DNA of 5,356 bases from Leptospira ellisii (lineage in GTDB: Bacteria; Spirochaetota; Leptospiria; Leptospirales; Leptospiraceae): the NCBI RefSeq assembly GCF_002811955.1, contig NZ_NPEF01000249.1:1-5356 (forward strand), read 5' to 3'. The translations under genes were made by a program, and so were the position numbers. Under the pieces are notes generated by a model. The model saw only the letters and a program-made list of their open reading frames with translations, searched no databases and was not told where the DNA came from. Shown here piece by piece: positions 1 to 5,356 of this stretch. Each line of letters starts with the position of its first letter. Position 1 is the stretch's first letter.

Positions 1-233
1 ATTCCCAATTGCAGACGCTGATCCGCCACGCTACCGTTCTCGGAGAAACGAAATGCGAATGCGAAAAATTGGAACGGGCGTCCGGCGCGGAATCGGAGGA
101 AGTCTCCATCTGTCTGCGCAAACTGGAAGAAGCGGAAAAAACCTATAAGGTCAATATCCGTTTGTATCGGGAACTGGCGGACCGGGGAGAGGTTTTGGTG
201 CAGAATTCCTATAAAAAAAAATGCCCTCTTTAA
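1..233 (+). CDS. 3' end of unrecognised charged helical protein (left copy, partial)
   Basis: The frame is open from the window edge to the TAA at 231-233. A TTG at 9 could serve as a start, but the codons before it are also open (Ser-Gln), so this is more likely the C-terminal fragment of a longer gene cut by the edge. The visible 75 or so residues are rich in Glu, Lys and Arg, with leucines spaced as in an amphipathic helix or coiled coil. There are three cysteines, two of them close together in CEC. No signal peptide or membrane segment is visible. The C-terminus is encoded across a run of nine A (213-221) and reads KKKCPL. Removing one A would extend the frame to a TGA at 301-303 that overlaps the next gene's ATG. 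I do not recognise the family. An identical copy lies at 5124-5356. Confidence 0.55.
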   Translation, partial: SQLQTLIRHATVLGETKCECEKLERASGAESEEVSICLRKLEEAEKTYKVNIRLYRELADRGEVLVQNSYKKKCPL

Positions 234-240
234 AAACGCG

Positions 241-299
241 AAAACCGATTCGTCTCGATTTTGGATTGTCTCGATTTTAGGTCGGGTCAAAACCGATTC
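241..299 (+). repeat. Nested short direct repeats before the 120-residue gene
   Basis: The 11-mer aaaaccgattc occurs at 241-251 and again at 289-299. Between these lie two copies of the 11-mer gtctcgatttt at 252-262 and 268-278. The order is therefore A-B-B-A, all in direct orientation, filling the space between the preceding stop and the ATG at 300. The array is duplicated in the right arm. It could be slippage debris or a regulatory repeat; no function is evident. Confidence 0.7.
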
Positions 300-662
300 A
301 TGAATCCGTTTCGCATTTTCGGAAATTCCTCCGAAAACCCGGACTACGAACAAAACCCCTCCGTTTTCACGAGCGGTCCCCTGCCCGATCTTTCCGGCGT
401 TTACGAAATTTCCGTTCGAACCTCCTCGGGGGAAATTTCCGTGCGGATCGAGATCGAACAGAAGGAAGACGAAATTTTCGTCTCCGCTTTTTTTCCGGAA
501 GTACCGGGATCGCCTTCCCGCCCTCCTAAAAAGCTGTTCGGTAAAATGACGGATCGGAACCGACATCACGTTCTTCTAAAATTCGAAAACGGAAAGTCGG
601 AACGATACGTGTTTACGGAAGGACGTTTTTCGGGACACGGGTTTCTGCTCGATTCCGTTTAA
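300..662 (+). CDS. Unrecognised small soluble protein, about 120 residues (left copy)
   Basis: The gene is complete, from ATG at 300 to TAA at 660-662. A TTG at 261 would add 13 residues, but that extension is encoded by the direct-repeat stretch, so I prefer the ATG. The protein starts MNPFRIFGNS. After a Pro/Asn/Ser-rich N-terminus it alternates hydrophobic and charged residues in a beta-strand pattern (about residues 32-66), has a Pro-rich turn (PGSPSRPPKK, about 69-78), and then more predicted strands to the C-terminus (GHGFLLDSV). There is no signal peptide, lipobox or membrane helix, so it is probably cytoplasmic and beta-rich. No strong Shine-Dalgarno is seen; the nearest AGG lies 18 bases upstream. 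I do not recognise the family. The right-arm copy is identical at every base. Confidence 0.6.
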   Translation: MNPFRIFGNSSENPDYEQNPSVFTSGPLPDLSGVYEISVRTSSGEISVRIEIEQKEDEIFVSAFFPEVPGSPSRPPKKLFGKMTDRNRHHVLLKFENGKSERYVFTEGRFSGHGFLLDSV

Positions 663-665
663 ACG

Positions 666-842
666 ATGTTCGGCGAAAATCGAAACATCACGCCGGAGAT
701 AATCGACCTTTTAGCGTTCTTTCCTTCGTTCGTATTTTTGATTCCTTTTTTCGATCGTTTCGTTTTTTCGTTGAAGTCCGCGAAGTATCGGCGAGAATTT
801 TGCCTCCTATGGTGCACTACGAATTCAACCCCTCGTCCGTAA
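666..842 (+). pseudogene. Short frame opening in the repeat, likely remnant or non-coding
   Basis: An ATG 3 bases after the preceding stop opens a 58-codon frame beginning MFGENRNITPEII. Its first 22 codons and two bases of the 23rd lie in the repeat. The remainder is left-arm-specific, Phe-rich and basic, and overlaps the first 34 bases of the hydrolase. In the right arm the same ATG runs in frame into the sensor kinase. The frame may be a broken gene 5' end left at the duplication junction, or simply untranslated spacer. Its operon-like 3-base spacing is the only argument for translation. Confidence 0.25.
771..798 (+). promoter_or_regulatory. Possible weak sigma70-type promoter of the hydrolase
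   Basis: TTGAAG at 771-776 and GAGAAT at 793-798 are separated by 16 bases. Each matches four of six bases of the bacterial -35 and -10 consensus. The ATG at 809 lies 10 bases after the -10, which would give a very short or leaderless transcript. The elements lie wholly in the unique core, so they would move with the hydrolase if the core inverted. The call is by eye and weak. Confidence 0.2.
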
Positions 843-1753
843 AATCCCCGAAAGGATCCGGGAACGTTCCGATCCTTTTCATCCACGGCGCTTGGCACGG
901 AGCCTGGTGTTGGAAGGAGAATTTCGTTCCCTATTTTCAAAAAGCGGGATTCGACGTATATTCCCTGGATCTTAGAGGTCATGGAAAAAGTCCTAATCAG
1001 GGTTCGTTCCGGTGGAATTCGATCCGAAATTACGCGGACGACGTGCGCGAGGTCCTCGGACAACTCCCCGATTCCACCGTTTTAGTCGGACATTCCATGG
1101 GAGGTTTGGTGGTTCAAAAGATATTGGAAACCTCCCCCGTACCGAAGGCGGTCCTTTTGGCGAGCGTTCCGCCGCACGGAGTTTTTAGGATCACGTTGGA
1201 ATTGCTCTTAAAACATCCGATCCGCTTTTTACGCGTGCTCGGAACCCTTTCCCTTTTTCCGATCGTGGAGGATCCGAAACTCACTCAGGAACTTTTTTTC
1301 TCCAAATCGTTAAGCGACGACAAGACATTCTATTACGCTTCTCTAATACAGAACGAATCCTTTCTCGCGTTTTTGGATATGTTGCTTTTCCGTCTTCCGA
1401 AAACGGATCGGATAAAAACCCCCCTTCTCGTGCTCGGCGGCGAAAAGGACAGATTTTTTCCCCCTTGGGAAGTGAAACGTACTGCGAAAATCTACGGAGC
1501 GGAATCGGAGATTTTTCCGAATATGGGTCACAACCTAATGTTGGACGCGGGATGGGAAAACGTTGCGGACCGTATCCTCCGTTATTTCAGTCCTTCCGCG
1601 TCGGAGAAAAAGAAAACGACGGCGTCAAAACGAAACGATGCCCGAAAATCCGCAGGGAAAAAAGCCGCGAAGAAGTCCGGATCCGCAAAAACCGCCTCGT
1701 CGCCGAAAAAAAAATCGGCCCAAAAGGGAAAGACGGCCTCAAAGCGGAAATAG
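809..1753 (+). CDS. Alpha/beta-fold hydrolase with lysine-rich C-terminal tail
   Basis: This 314-residue protein is probably a serine esterase/lipase-type hydrolase; the substrate cannot be read from sequence. Visible hallmarks are HGAWHGAW (residues 26-33, oxyanion-hole HG motif), DLRGHGKS (54-61), the nucleophile elbow GHSMGG with Ser96, the acid Asp214 in GEKDRF, and His241 in NMGHN. The catalytic triad thus looks intact. A helical cap, rich in Leu and Phe, spans about 123-195. The fold ends near residue 261. About 53 Lys/Ala/Ser/Thr-rich residues follow, resembling histone H1-like tails and unusual for this fold. There is no signal peptide. I chose ATG 809; a TTG at 800 would add MPP. No strong Shine-Dalgarno is seen. 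The gene follows the left arm and converges with the flavoprotein gene, with 8 bases between the stop codons. Confidence 0.92.
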   Translation: MVHYEFNPSSVKSPKGSGNVPILFIHGAWHGAWCWKENFVPYFQKAGFDVYSLDLRGHGKSPNQGSFRWNSIRNYADDVREVLGQLPDSTVLVGHSMGGLVVQKILETSPVPKAVLLASVPPHGVFRITLELLLKHPIRFLRVLGTLSLFPIVEDPKLTQELFFSKSLSDDKTFYYASLIQNESFLAFLDMLLFRLPKTDRIKTPLLVLGGEKDRFFPPWEVKRTAKIYGAESEIFPNMGHNLMLDAGWENVADRILRYFSPSASEKKKTTASKRNDARKSAGKKAAKKSGSAKTASSPKKKSAQKGKTASKRK

Positions 1754-1761
1754 AAAAACGA

Positions 1762-2319
1762 TTACGCCGTTTCCCTGTTTTGAATCGATCGACGAATAGC
1801 TTCCGAAAAGACGACTAACGCGTCGGAGATTTTTTTGCGCATCTCCTCGTCCGTCCATTCCTCGCGTTCGTCGATCTTCCGCCTGGAAAGCGGAATCGGA
1901 AAGGAACACTCCTCCGCTACGGCCACGTTCATGGCGCGTAACGTGACCAGTAGCGATTGAAGAGCCTTTTCTCCGCCTAGATACGAAGGGGAAGAACCGA
2001 GGGCCATCACCGGTTTGTCCACGTATTCCCCCGAACCGACGACCCAATCCAGGGAATTTTTCAGAACACCCGGCAAGTTATGCGCGTATTCCGGAGTGCA
2101 GATAAGAACCCCGTCCGCGTTTTTGAGGGCTTCACGGTAGATTCGAACCGAATCCGGCGGAGGATCCCCGTCCCGATCCGGACTAAAATGAGGCAAATCA
2201 TCTAACCCCGAATAGGCGATCACCTCCATTTCGGGCGGCGCGGTTTTGGCGATCGCGCGTAAGAGAGCCGAGGCGTTGGATTCGGATCGAATGCTTCCGG
2301 ATATGGAAAGAATTTTCAT
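1762..2319 (-). CDS. NADPH-dependent FMN reductase family flavoprotein
   Basis: A 185-residue cytoplasmic flavodoxin-fold protein, the usual length for the family. It should bind FMN and use NAD(P)H to reduce FMN, quinones, chromate or azo compounds; the natural substrate is unknown. Evidence is the N-terminal strand plus phosphate loop MKILSISGSIRSES (GSxR at 8-11), LPHFSPD (42-48), the diagnostic TPEYAHNLPGVLKNSLDW (75-92) that contacts the flavin and forms the dimer face, and the SSPSYLGGEKAL loop (109-120). The start ATG at 2319 is followed at once by the first beta strand, so the N-terminus is well placed. No Shine-Dalgarno is visible. The gene lies 53 bases downstream of the kinase on the same strand, with a T-run and a candidate promoter in the gap, so separate transcription is plausible. 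Members are often annotated as NADPH-dependent FMN reductase or NAD(P)H oxidoreductase. Confidence 0.93.
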   Translation of the reverse strand: MKILSISGSIRSESNASALLRAIAKTAPPEMEVIAYSGLDDLPHFSPDRDGDPPPDSVRIYREALKNADGVLICTPEYAHNLPGVLKNSLDWVVGSGEYVDKPVMALGSSPSYLGGEKALQSLLVTLRAMNVAVAEECSFPIPLSRRKIDEREEWTDEEMRKKISDALVVFSEAIRRSIQNRETA

Positions 2320-2327
2320 ACGTAAAC

Positions 2328-2357
2328 ATTAGAATGGGATCGGAAGAATTCGGTAAA
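2328..2357 (-). promoter_or_regulatory. Possible promoter of the FMN reductase gene
   Basis: On the minus strand, TCTAAT (2333-2328) matches five of six bases of the -10 consensus, and TTTACC (2357-2352) matches four of six bases of the -35, with an 18-base spacer. A run of ten T lies just upstream and could act as an UP-like element. The ATG at 2319 is only 8 bases beyond the -10, which predicts a leaderless or nearly leaderless transcript. This fits the lack of a Shine-Dalgarno. Found by eye. Confidence 0.35.
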
Positions 2358-2375
2358 AAAAAAACGGGGATTTTA
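2355..2375 (-). terminator. Possible terminator T-run after the sensor kinase
   Basis: On the minus strand the kinase stop TAA (2375-2373) is followed by ATCCCCG and then ten T (2364-2355). The only stem I can form before the T-run is a short, bulged pairing of CGGAT (just before the stop codon) with ATCCCCG. It is too weak to be convincing as an intrinsic terminator by itself. The T-run overlaps the candidate -35 of the downstream gene. Confidence 0.25.
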
Positions 2376-4598
2376 TACGAGAATGATCCGGAAAGTCGTT
2401 CCCAAATTCAATCGACTCTCCACTTCGATCTTCCCTCCCATCGCCTCGACCTGGTTTTTGGTGATGAACAGACCGATTCCCTTCGCGTCCCGATTGTTAT
2501 GGAAGGTCTTATACATGCCGAACAATTTCTCTCCGTATCGATTCATGTCGATCCCGAGTCCGTTGTCCTCGATACTCAGGATCAAACGGTTCTTTTCGTA
2601 GGTCGCGCTGAGGGTGATTTCGGGAATCCGGTCCGGATGCCTGTATTTGACGGCGTTGGTCAGAAAATTAAGAAGAATACTCTCCATATAAGCAGCGTTG
2701 TAAAAGATCCGAATACGGTCCGGAACCAGATTGTTGATCTTCACCTTATATCTTTGGATTTCGCCGGAAATGGAACGAAGCGCGCGTTCGATATAATCCC
2801 GGAGACCGATTTCCGTGTTTTGAAGATTTTTGTTGGTCTGGATCGAAATGACTTCGTTCAGATTGAGAACGGTTTCCATAAGACTGTCCGAGGCTTTGGT
2901 GATATAGCCGATCACCTCCTCTTTTTCGGTTTCGCTCTGGGATTCCTCCAGAATCTTCAACAACATAGTTATGTTACCCGCGTGGGAACGGAGGTTATGC
3001 GAAACTATATGAGCAAAATTCAATAAACGTTCGTTCTGCTCCTTTACGATGTCCAACGTCCTCTGCAAAGCCAGTTCCTTCTGTTTTTGCTCTTGGATGT
3101 TCTGAAACGTCCCCGAGATCCGAATGCACTTTCCGTCGGATCTGTATTCCGGTTTTCCGATCGAACGGGTCCAGAGGAAGTTTCCTTTGGCGGTTACGAT
3201 CTCGATCTCCAGATCGAACGGCTTTCCGGTTTTGACGGAATCCTCAAGCGCGTCGGCCGCCTTTTTTCTTTCCTTTTCGCTCTTAAAAAAACGCGCCCCT
3301 TGTTCCGCAGTGGGAATATAATCCTCCGCAACCTCGAAGATATCTTTCGTCACCTTGCTCCAAACGCGTGTGTTGGTCGCGAGATCCAATTCCCAGGCGC
3401 CGATTTGCGCCGCTTCATTGGTTCGATTGAGGATCTCCTCCAATTTTCCTCTTTCAAATTCCTTTCGTTTTAACGCGGTGATGTCGGCCGTATACATCAG
3501 AATACCGCCGACCTTATTCTGGGAAACATACCAAGGGCGAACTTCCCAGATAATCCACTGAATCGTTCCGTCCTTTCGCACGAACGCTTCCTCTTCTCTC
3601 CTCAACACCTTTCCTTGCAAGCATTCCTTGTGAATCGATTTCCATTCCTCTTCGATCTCTGGAAAAACGTCGTAGTGGGAGCGGCCGACGAGTTCCTCGT
3701 GCTCCAGATGATAATCGATGAGCCATTGTCTGGAAGCGGCCAAGTAACGCATATCCGTGTCGAACATGGCGATGGCGGAAGGAGCCTTTTCGATAAAAAC
3801 TCGGTTGAGTTCGTAACTTTCCTTGAGGGCGATCTCGGAATTTTTGTGCTCGGTGATGTCCCAATTCGTACCGAGCATACGAAACGGTTTGCCCGACGCG
3901 GATCTTTGGATGATCGCAATCGCCTTGATATGATGGATCTCTCCGCCGGGCCAAACCACGCGGAACTGAGTGTCGAATTCGCCGGCGCCGTCCAAGGCCG
4001 CTCGCAATTCGCCCTTACATCTTTCCAGATCCCCGGGGTGCAATCCGGATTCCCAATCCTCGTAACGACCGGAAAAATTCTTCGGCTCTATTCCGTACAA
4101 TTCGAACATCGCGTCGTCCCATACGAGACGGTTTTTAAGAATATCGAAATCCCAAATTCCCACCTTGGCGATTCTCGTAGCCAAGGCCAAACGATCCACA
4201 GCGTGTTGCAGATCCGCCTGCGTCCGCTTGGATTCGGTTACGTCGAAATATGTGCCGAGCATCAGAGTCGGTTCTCCGTGCGGATTACGCTCCACCACCT
4301 TACAAGTACACTTGAACCAAACGATCTCTCCGTTTTTGTGCAGAAAACGCACGTCCACTTCGTAGGGACGTTGTGTGTCCTTACAGAGAAGGTAATCCTC
4401 GAATTCTCCCCGACAAGATTGAAGATCCTCCGGGTGAATGTGTTCTTCCCACGCGAGAAGGGAATCCTCCAACTCCTCGTTCGTATAACCGAGCATGGAC
4501 TTCCACGCCGGACTCAGATAACTCCGATTTTCCGGAAGGTTTTTTTCCCAATAGCCGGCGTGCGCCTGTTCGAGGATCGTTTGAAGAATATGGATCAT
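2373..4598 (-). CDS. Cytoplasmic multi-PAS sensor histidine kinase
   Basis: A 741-residue kinase counted from ATG 4598. Four PAS/PAC modules occupy about residues 5-125, 140-252, 262-377 and 388-506; typical signs are HPEDL/HPGDL and closing FDVTESK, WDITEHK and ADITALK. The transmitter follows: an H-box with His534 in IVSHNLRSHAGNI, an N-box with Asn648 in NFLTNAVK, the G1 box EDNGLGID (677-684), an F-box-like MYKTFH (695-700) and the G2 box GIGLFITK (707-714). The catalytic residues look intact. No membrane helix or signal peptide is present, so it probably senses a cytoplasmic ligand or redox/light cue through PAS. No receiver domain or response regulator is in the window, so it is an orphan here. 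An in-frame ATG at 4691 would add 31 residues, of which 22 are encoded by the repeat. I prefer 4598 because the next residues already lead into the first PAS domain; neither start has a clear Shine-Dalgarno. The start is uncertain; the stop is not. Confidence 0.93.
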   Translation of the reverse strand: MIHILQTILEQAHAGYWEKNLPENRSYLSPAWKSMLGYTNEELEDSLLAWEEHIHPEDLQSCRGEFEDYLLCKDTQRPYEVDVRFLHKNGEIVWFKCTCKVVERNPHGEPTLMLGTYFDVTESKRTQADLQHAVDRLALATRIAKVGIWDFDILKNRLVWDDAMFELYGIEPKNFSGRYEDWESGLHPGDLERCKGELRAALDGAGEFDTQFRVVWPGGEIHHIKAIAIIQRSASGKPFRMLGTNWDITEHKNSEIALKESYELNRVFIEKAPSAIAMFDTDMRYLAASRQWLIDYHLEHEELVGRSHYDVFPEIEEEWKSIHKECLQGKVLRREEEAFVRKDGTIQWIIWEVRPWYVSQNKVGGILMYTADITALKRKEFERGKLEEILNRTNEAAQIGAWELDLATNTRVWSKVTKDIFEVAEDYIPTAEQGARFFKSEKERKKAADALEDSVKTGKPFDLEIEIVTAKGNFLWTRSIGKPEYRSDGKCIRISGTFQNIQEQKQKELALQRTLDIVKEQNERLLNFAHIVSHNLRSHAGNITMLLKILEESQSETEKEEVIGYITKASDSLMETVLNLNEVISIQTNKNLQNTEIGLRDYIERALRSISGEIQRYKVKINNLVPDRIRIFYNAAYMESILLNFLTNAVKYRHPDRIPEITLSATYEKNRLILSIEDNGLGIDMNRYGEKLFGMYKTFHNNRDAKGIGLFITKNQVEAMGGKIEVESRLNLGTTFRIILV

Positions 4599-4694
4599 GA
4601 AACGAAGATGAAAGTATTCTGAAACGAACGAAGGAAAGAACGCTAAAAGGTCGATTATCTCCGGCGTGATGTTTCGATTTTCGCCGAACATCGT

Positions 4695-5057
4695 TTAAAC
4701 GGAATCGAGCAGAAACCCGTGTCCCGAAAAACGTCCTTCCGTAAACACGTATCGTTCCGACTTTCCGTTTTCGAATTTTAGAAGAACGTGATGTCGGTTC
4801 CGATCCGTCATTTTACCGAACAGCTTTTTAGGAGGGCGGGAAGGCGATCCCGGTACTTCCGGAAAAAAAGCGGAGACGAAAATTTCGTCTTCCTTCTGTT
4901 CGATCTCGATCCGCACGGAAATTTCCCCCGAGGAGGTTCGAACGGAAATTTCGTAAACGCCGGAAAGATCGGGCAGGGGACCGCTCGTGAAAACGGAGGG
5001 GTTTTGTTCGTAGTCCGGGTTTTCGGAGGAATTTCCGAAAATGCGAAACGGATTCAT
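4695..5057 (-). CDS. Unrecognised small soluble protein, about 120 residues (right copy)
   Basis: This is identical in every base to the gene at 300-662. ATG is at 5057 and the stop at 4697-4695; a TTG at 5096 is an alternative start. It is beta-strand-rich with a Pro-rich turn, no signal peptide and no membrane segment, and its family is unrecognised. Its stop lies 3 bases before the ATG at 4691 that is in frame with the kinase, so in this arm the small gene and kinase could be co-transcribed and perhaps translationally coupled. In the other arm the same gene precedes the hydrolase by 146 bases. Confidence 0.6.
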   Translation of the reverse strand: MNPFRIFGNSSENPDYEQNPSVFTSGPLPDLSGVYEISVRTSSGEISVRIEIEQKEDEIFVSAFFPEVPGSPSRPPKKLFGKMTDRNRHHVLLKFENGKSERYVFTEGRFSGHGFLLDSV

Positions 5058-5116
5058 GAATCGGTTTTGACCCGACCTAAAATCGAGACAATCCAAAATC
5101 GAGACGAATCGGTTTT
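5058..5116 (-). repeat. Nested short direct repeats (right copy)
   Basis: Mirror copy of the A-B-B-A array at 241-299: the two 11-mers each occur twice between the upstream stop and the ATG at 5057. It is identical to the left copy because it lies within the long repeat. Confidence 0.7.
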
Positions 5117-5123
5117 CGCGTTT

Positions 5124-5356
5124 TTAAAGAGGGCATTTTTTTTTATAGGAATTCTGCACCAAAACCTCTCCCCGGTCCGCCAGTTCCCGATACAAACGGA
5201 TATTGACCTTATAGGTTTTTTCCGCTTCTTCCAGTTTGCGCAGACAGATGGAGACTTCCTCCGATTCCGCGCCGGACGCCCGTTCCAATTTTTCGCATTC
5301 GCATTTCGTTTCTCCGAGAACGGTAGCGTGGCGGATCAGCGTCTGCAATTGGGAAT
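5124..5356 (-). CDS. 3' end of unrecognised charged helical protein (right copy, partial)
   Basis: This is identical to 1-233. The frame is open from the right window edge to the stop at 5126-5124, and a TTG at 5348 is a possible but unlikely start. It encodes a Glu/Lys/Arg-rich, probably coiled-coil C-terminus with three cysteines, ending KKKCPL after a nine-base A-run. Since both copies run off the window, they may have different N-terminal parts in their unseen flanks, or one may be a truncated duplicate. I do not recognise the family. Confidence 0.55.
   Translation of the reverse strand, partial: SQLQTLIRHATVLGETKCECEKLERASGAESEEVSICLRKLEEAEKTYKVNIRLYRELADRGEVLVQNSYKKKCPL

Larger units (their letters stand above)
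1..733 (+). repeat. Left arm of perfect long inverted repeat
   Basis: Every base matches the reverse complement of 4624-5356 (position i pairs with 5357-i). Identity stops at 733/734, where the left arm continues with A and the right arm, read inward, continues with T. The outer end coincides with the window edge, so the true length is unknown. The arm holds the tail of one unrecognised gene, one complete unrecognised gene and the first 22 codons of a third frame. No transposase or short terminal inverted repeats are seen within the arm, so it is not an obvious insertion sequence. Complete identity implies a very recent duplication, ongoing gene conversion or inversion, or an assembly product. 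Confidence 0.98.
4624..5356 (-). repeat. Right arm of perfect long inverted repeat
   Basis: Exact reverse complement of 1-733. Read inward on the minus strand it carries the same gene tail, the same 120-residue gene and the same ATG (4691), but here that ATG stays open into the kinase. The junction with unique DNA lies at 4624/4623, inside the 23rd codon of that frame. The outer end meets the window edge, so neither target-site duplications nor the full repeat length can be seen. Confidence 0.98.

Noticed and set aside
656..665. Ten-base palindrome CGTTTAAACG at the small gene's stop codon
   Set aside because: This is short enough to occur by chance and there is no sign of a recombinase using it. 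It lies 68 bases inside the repeat edge rather than at the crossover point.
669..697. Hairpin CGGCG/CGCCG just after the 120-residue gene's stop
   Set aside because: The stem has about seven pairs including one wobble, a 15-base loop and no adjacent T-run, so it is not a convincing terminator. It also lies in the kinase frame in the mirror copy.
659..1063. 134-codon minus-strand frame over the left junction and hydrolase start
   Set aside because: It is antisense to the conserved hydrolase N-terminal motifs and spans the repeat junction. Its product is basic with no recognisable domain.
1756..1772. Hairpin AAACG/CGTTT between the convergent hydrolase and reductase stop codons
   Set aside because: It is only 5 base pairs, AT-rich, and followed by just a short T-run. 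It could be a weak shared terminator but cannot be supported by eye.
1465..1818. Plus-strand frames of 117 and 78 codons over the hydrolase C-terminus
   Set aside because: They read the A-rich, lysine-coding tail in the wrong frame, and their charge comes from the same purine bias.
2334..3026. 230-codon open frame on the + strand opposite the kinase transmitter domain
   Set aside because: It is antisense to the conserved H-, N- and G-box coding sequence and has no motif of its own, so it is a shadow.
3615..4622. 335-codon open frame on the + strand opposite the sensor kinase
   Set aside because: It lies wholly antisense to four well-formed PAS domains. Its product shows no recognisable fold, and long antisense frames are expected from the codon bias of this DNA.
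1..5356. Composite transposon or insertion sequence with the arms as terminal elements
   Set aside because: The arms contain no transposase-like protein and no short inverted repeats at their own ends. Target-site duplications cannot be seen because the flanks are missing.

Overview
The 5,356-base window has a striking symmetry. Bases 1-733 and 4624-5356 are exact reverse complements: I compared all 733 positions line by line and found no mismatch. They flank a unique core of 3,890 bases (734-4623). The repeats run to both window edges, so 733 bp is a minimum length. No transposase, integrase, recombinase, RNA gene or CRISPR array is visible.

Layout. Each repeat arm carries, reading inward, the 3' end of an unrecognised, charged, helix-prone protein that runs off the window, then a complete small unrecognised protein of about 120 residues, then an ATG with 22 full codons whose continuation differs between the arms. 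In the left arm that frame dies after 58 codons, and an alpha/beta hydrolase with a lysine-rich tail (809-1753, +) follows. In the right arm the same ATG is in frame with a soluble four-PAS sensor histidine kinase (2373-4598, or 4691 if the repeat-encoded start is used, -). Between them lies an NADPH-dependent FMN reductase-like flavoprotein (1762-2319, -). It converges with the hydrolase across only 8 bases and lies 53 bases downstream of the kinase.

Organism. The DNA is moderate in GC by eye, with many tccg/cgga and ttcg words, weak Shine-Dalgarno sequences and an SHNLRSH-type kinase. This suggests a spirochaete of the Leptospira type, probably one of the higher-GC species. This is inference from style, not a database match.

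How it may work. The three core genes are ordinary housekeeping or accessory types (esterase-like hydrolase, flavin-dependent reductase, orphan sensor kinase) and no shared pathway is evident. The interesting feature is the architecture: two identical upstream cassettes point inward at two different genes. RecA-dependent recombination between the arms would flip the core and swap which gene lies behind which outer flank. A real inverted duplication, a DNA-inversion switch, the end repeats of a linear element, and an assembly product all remain possible.
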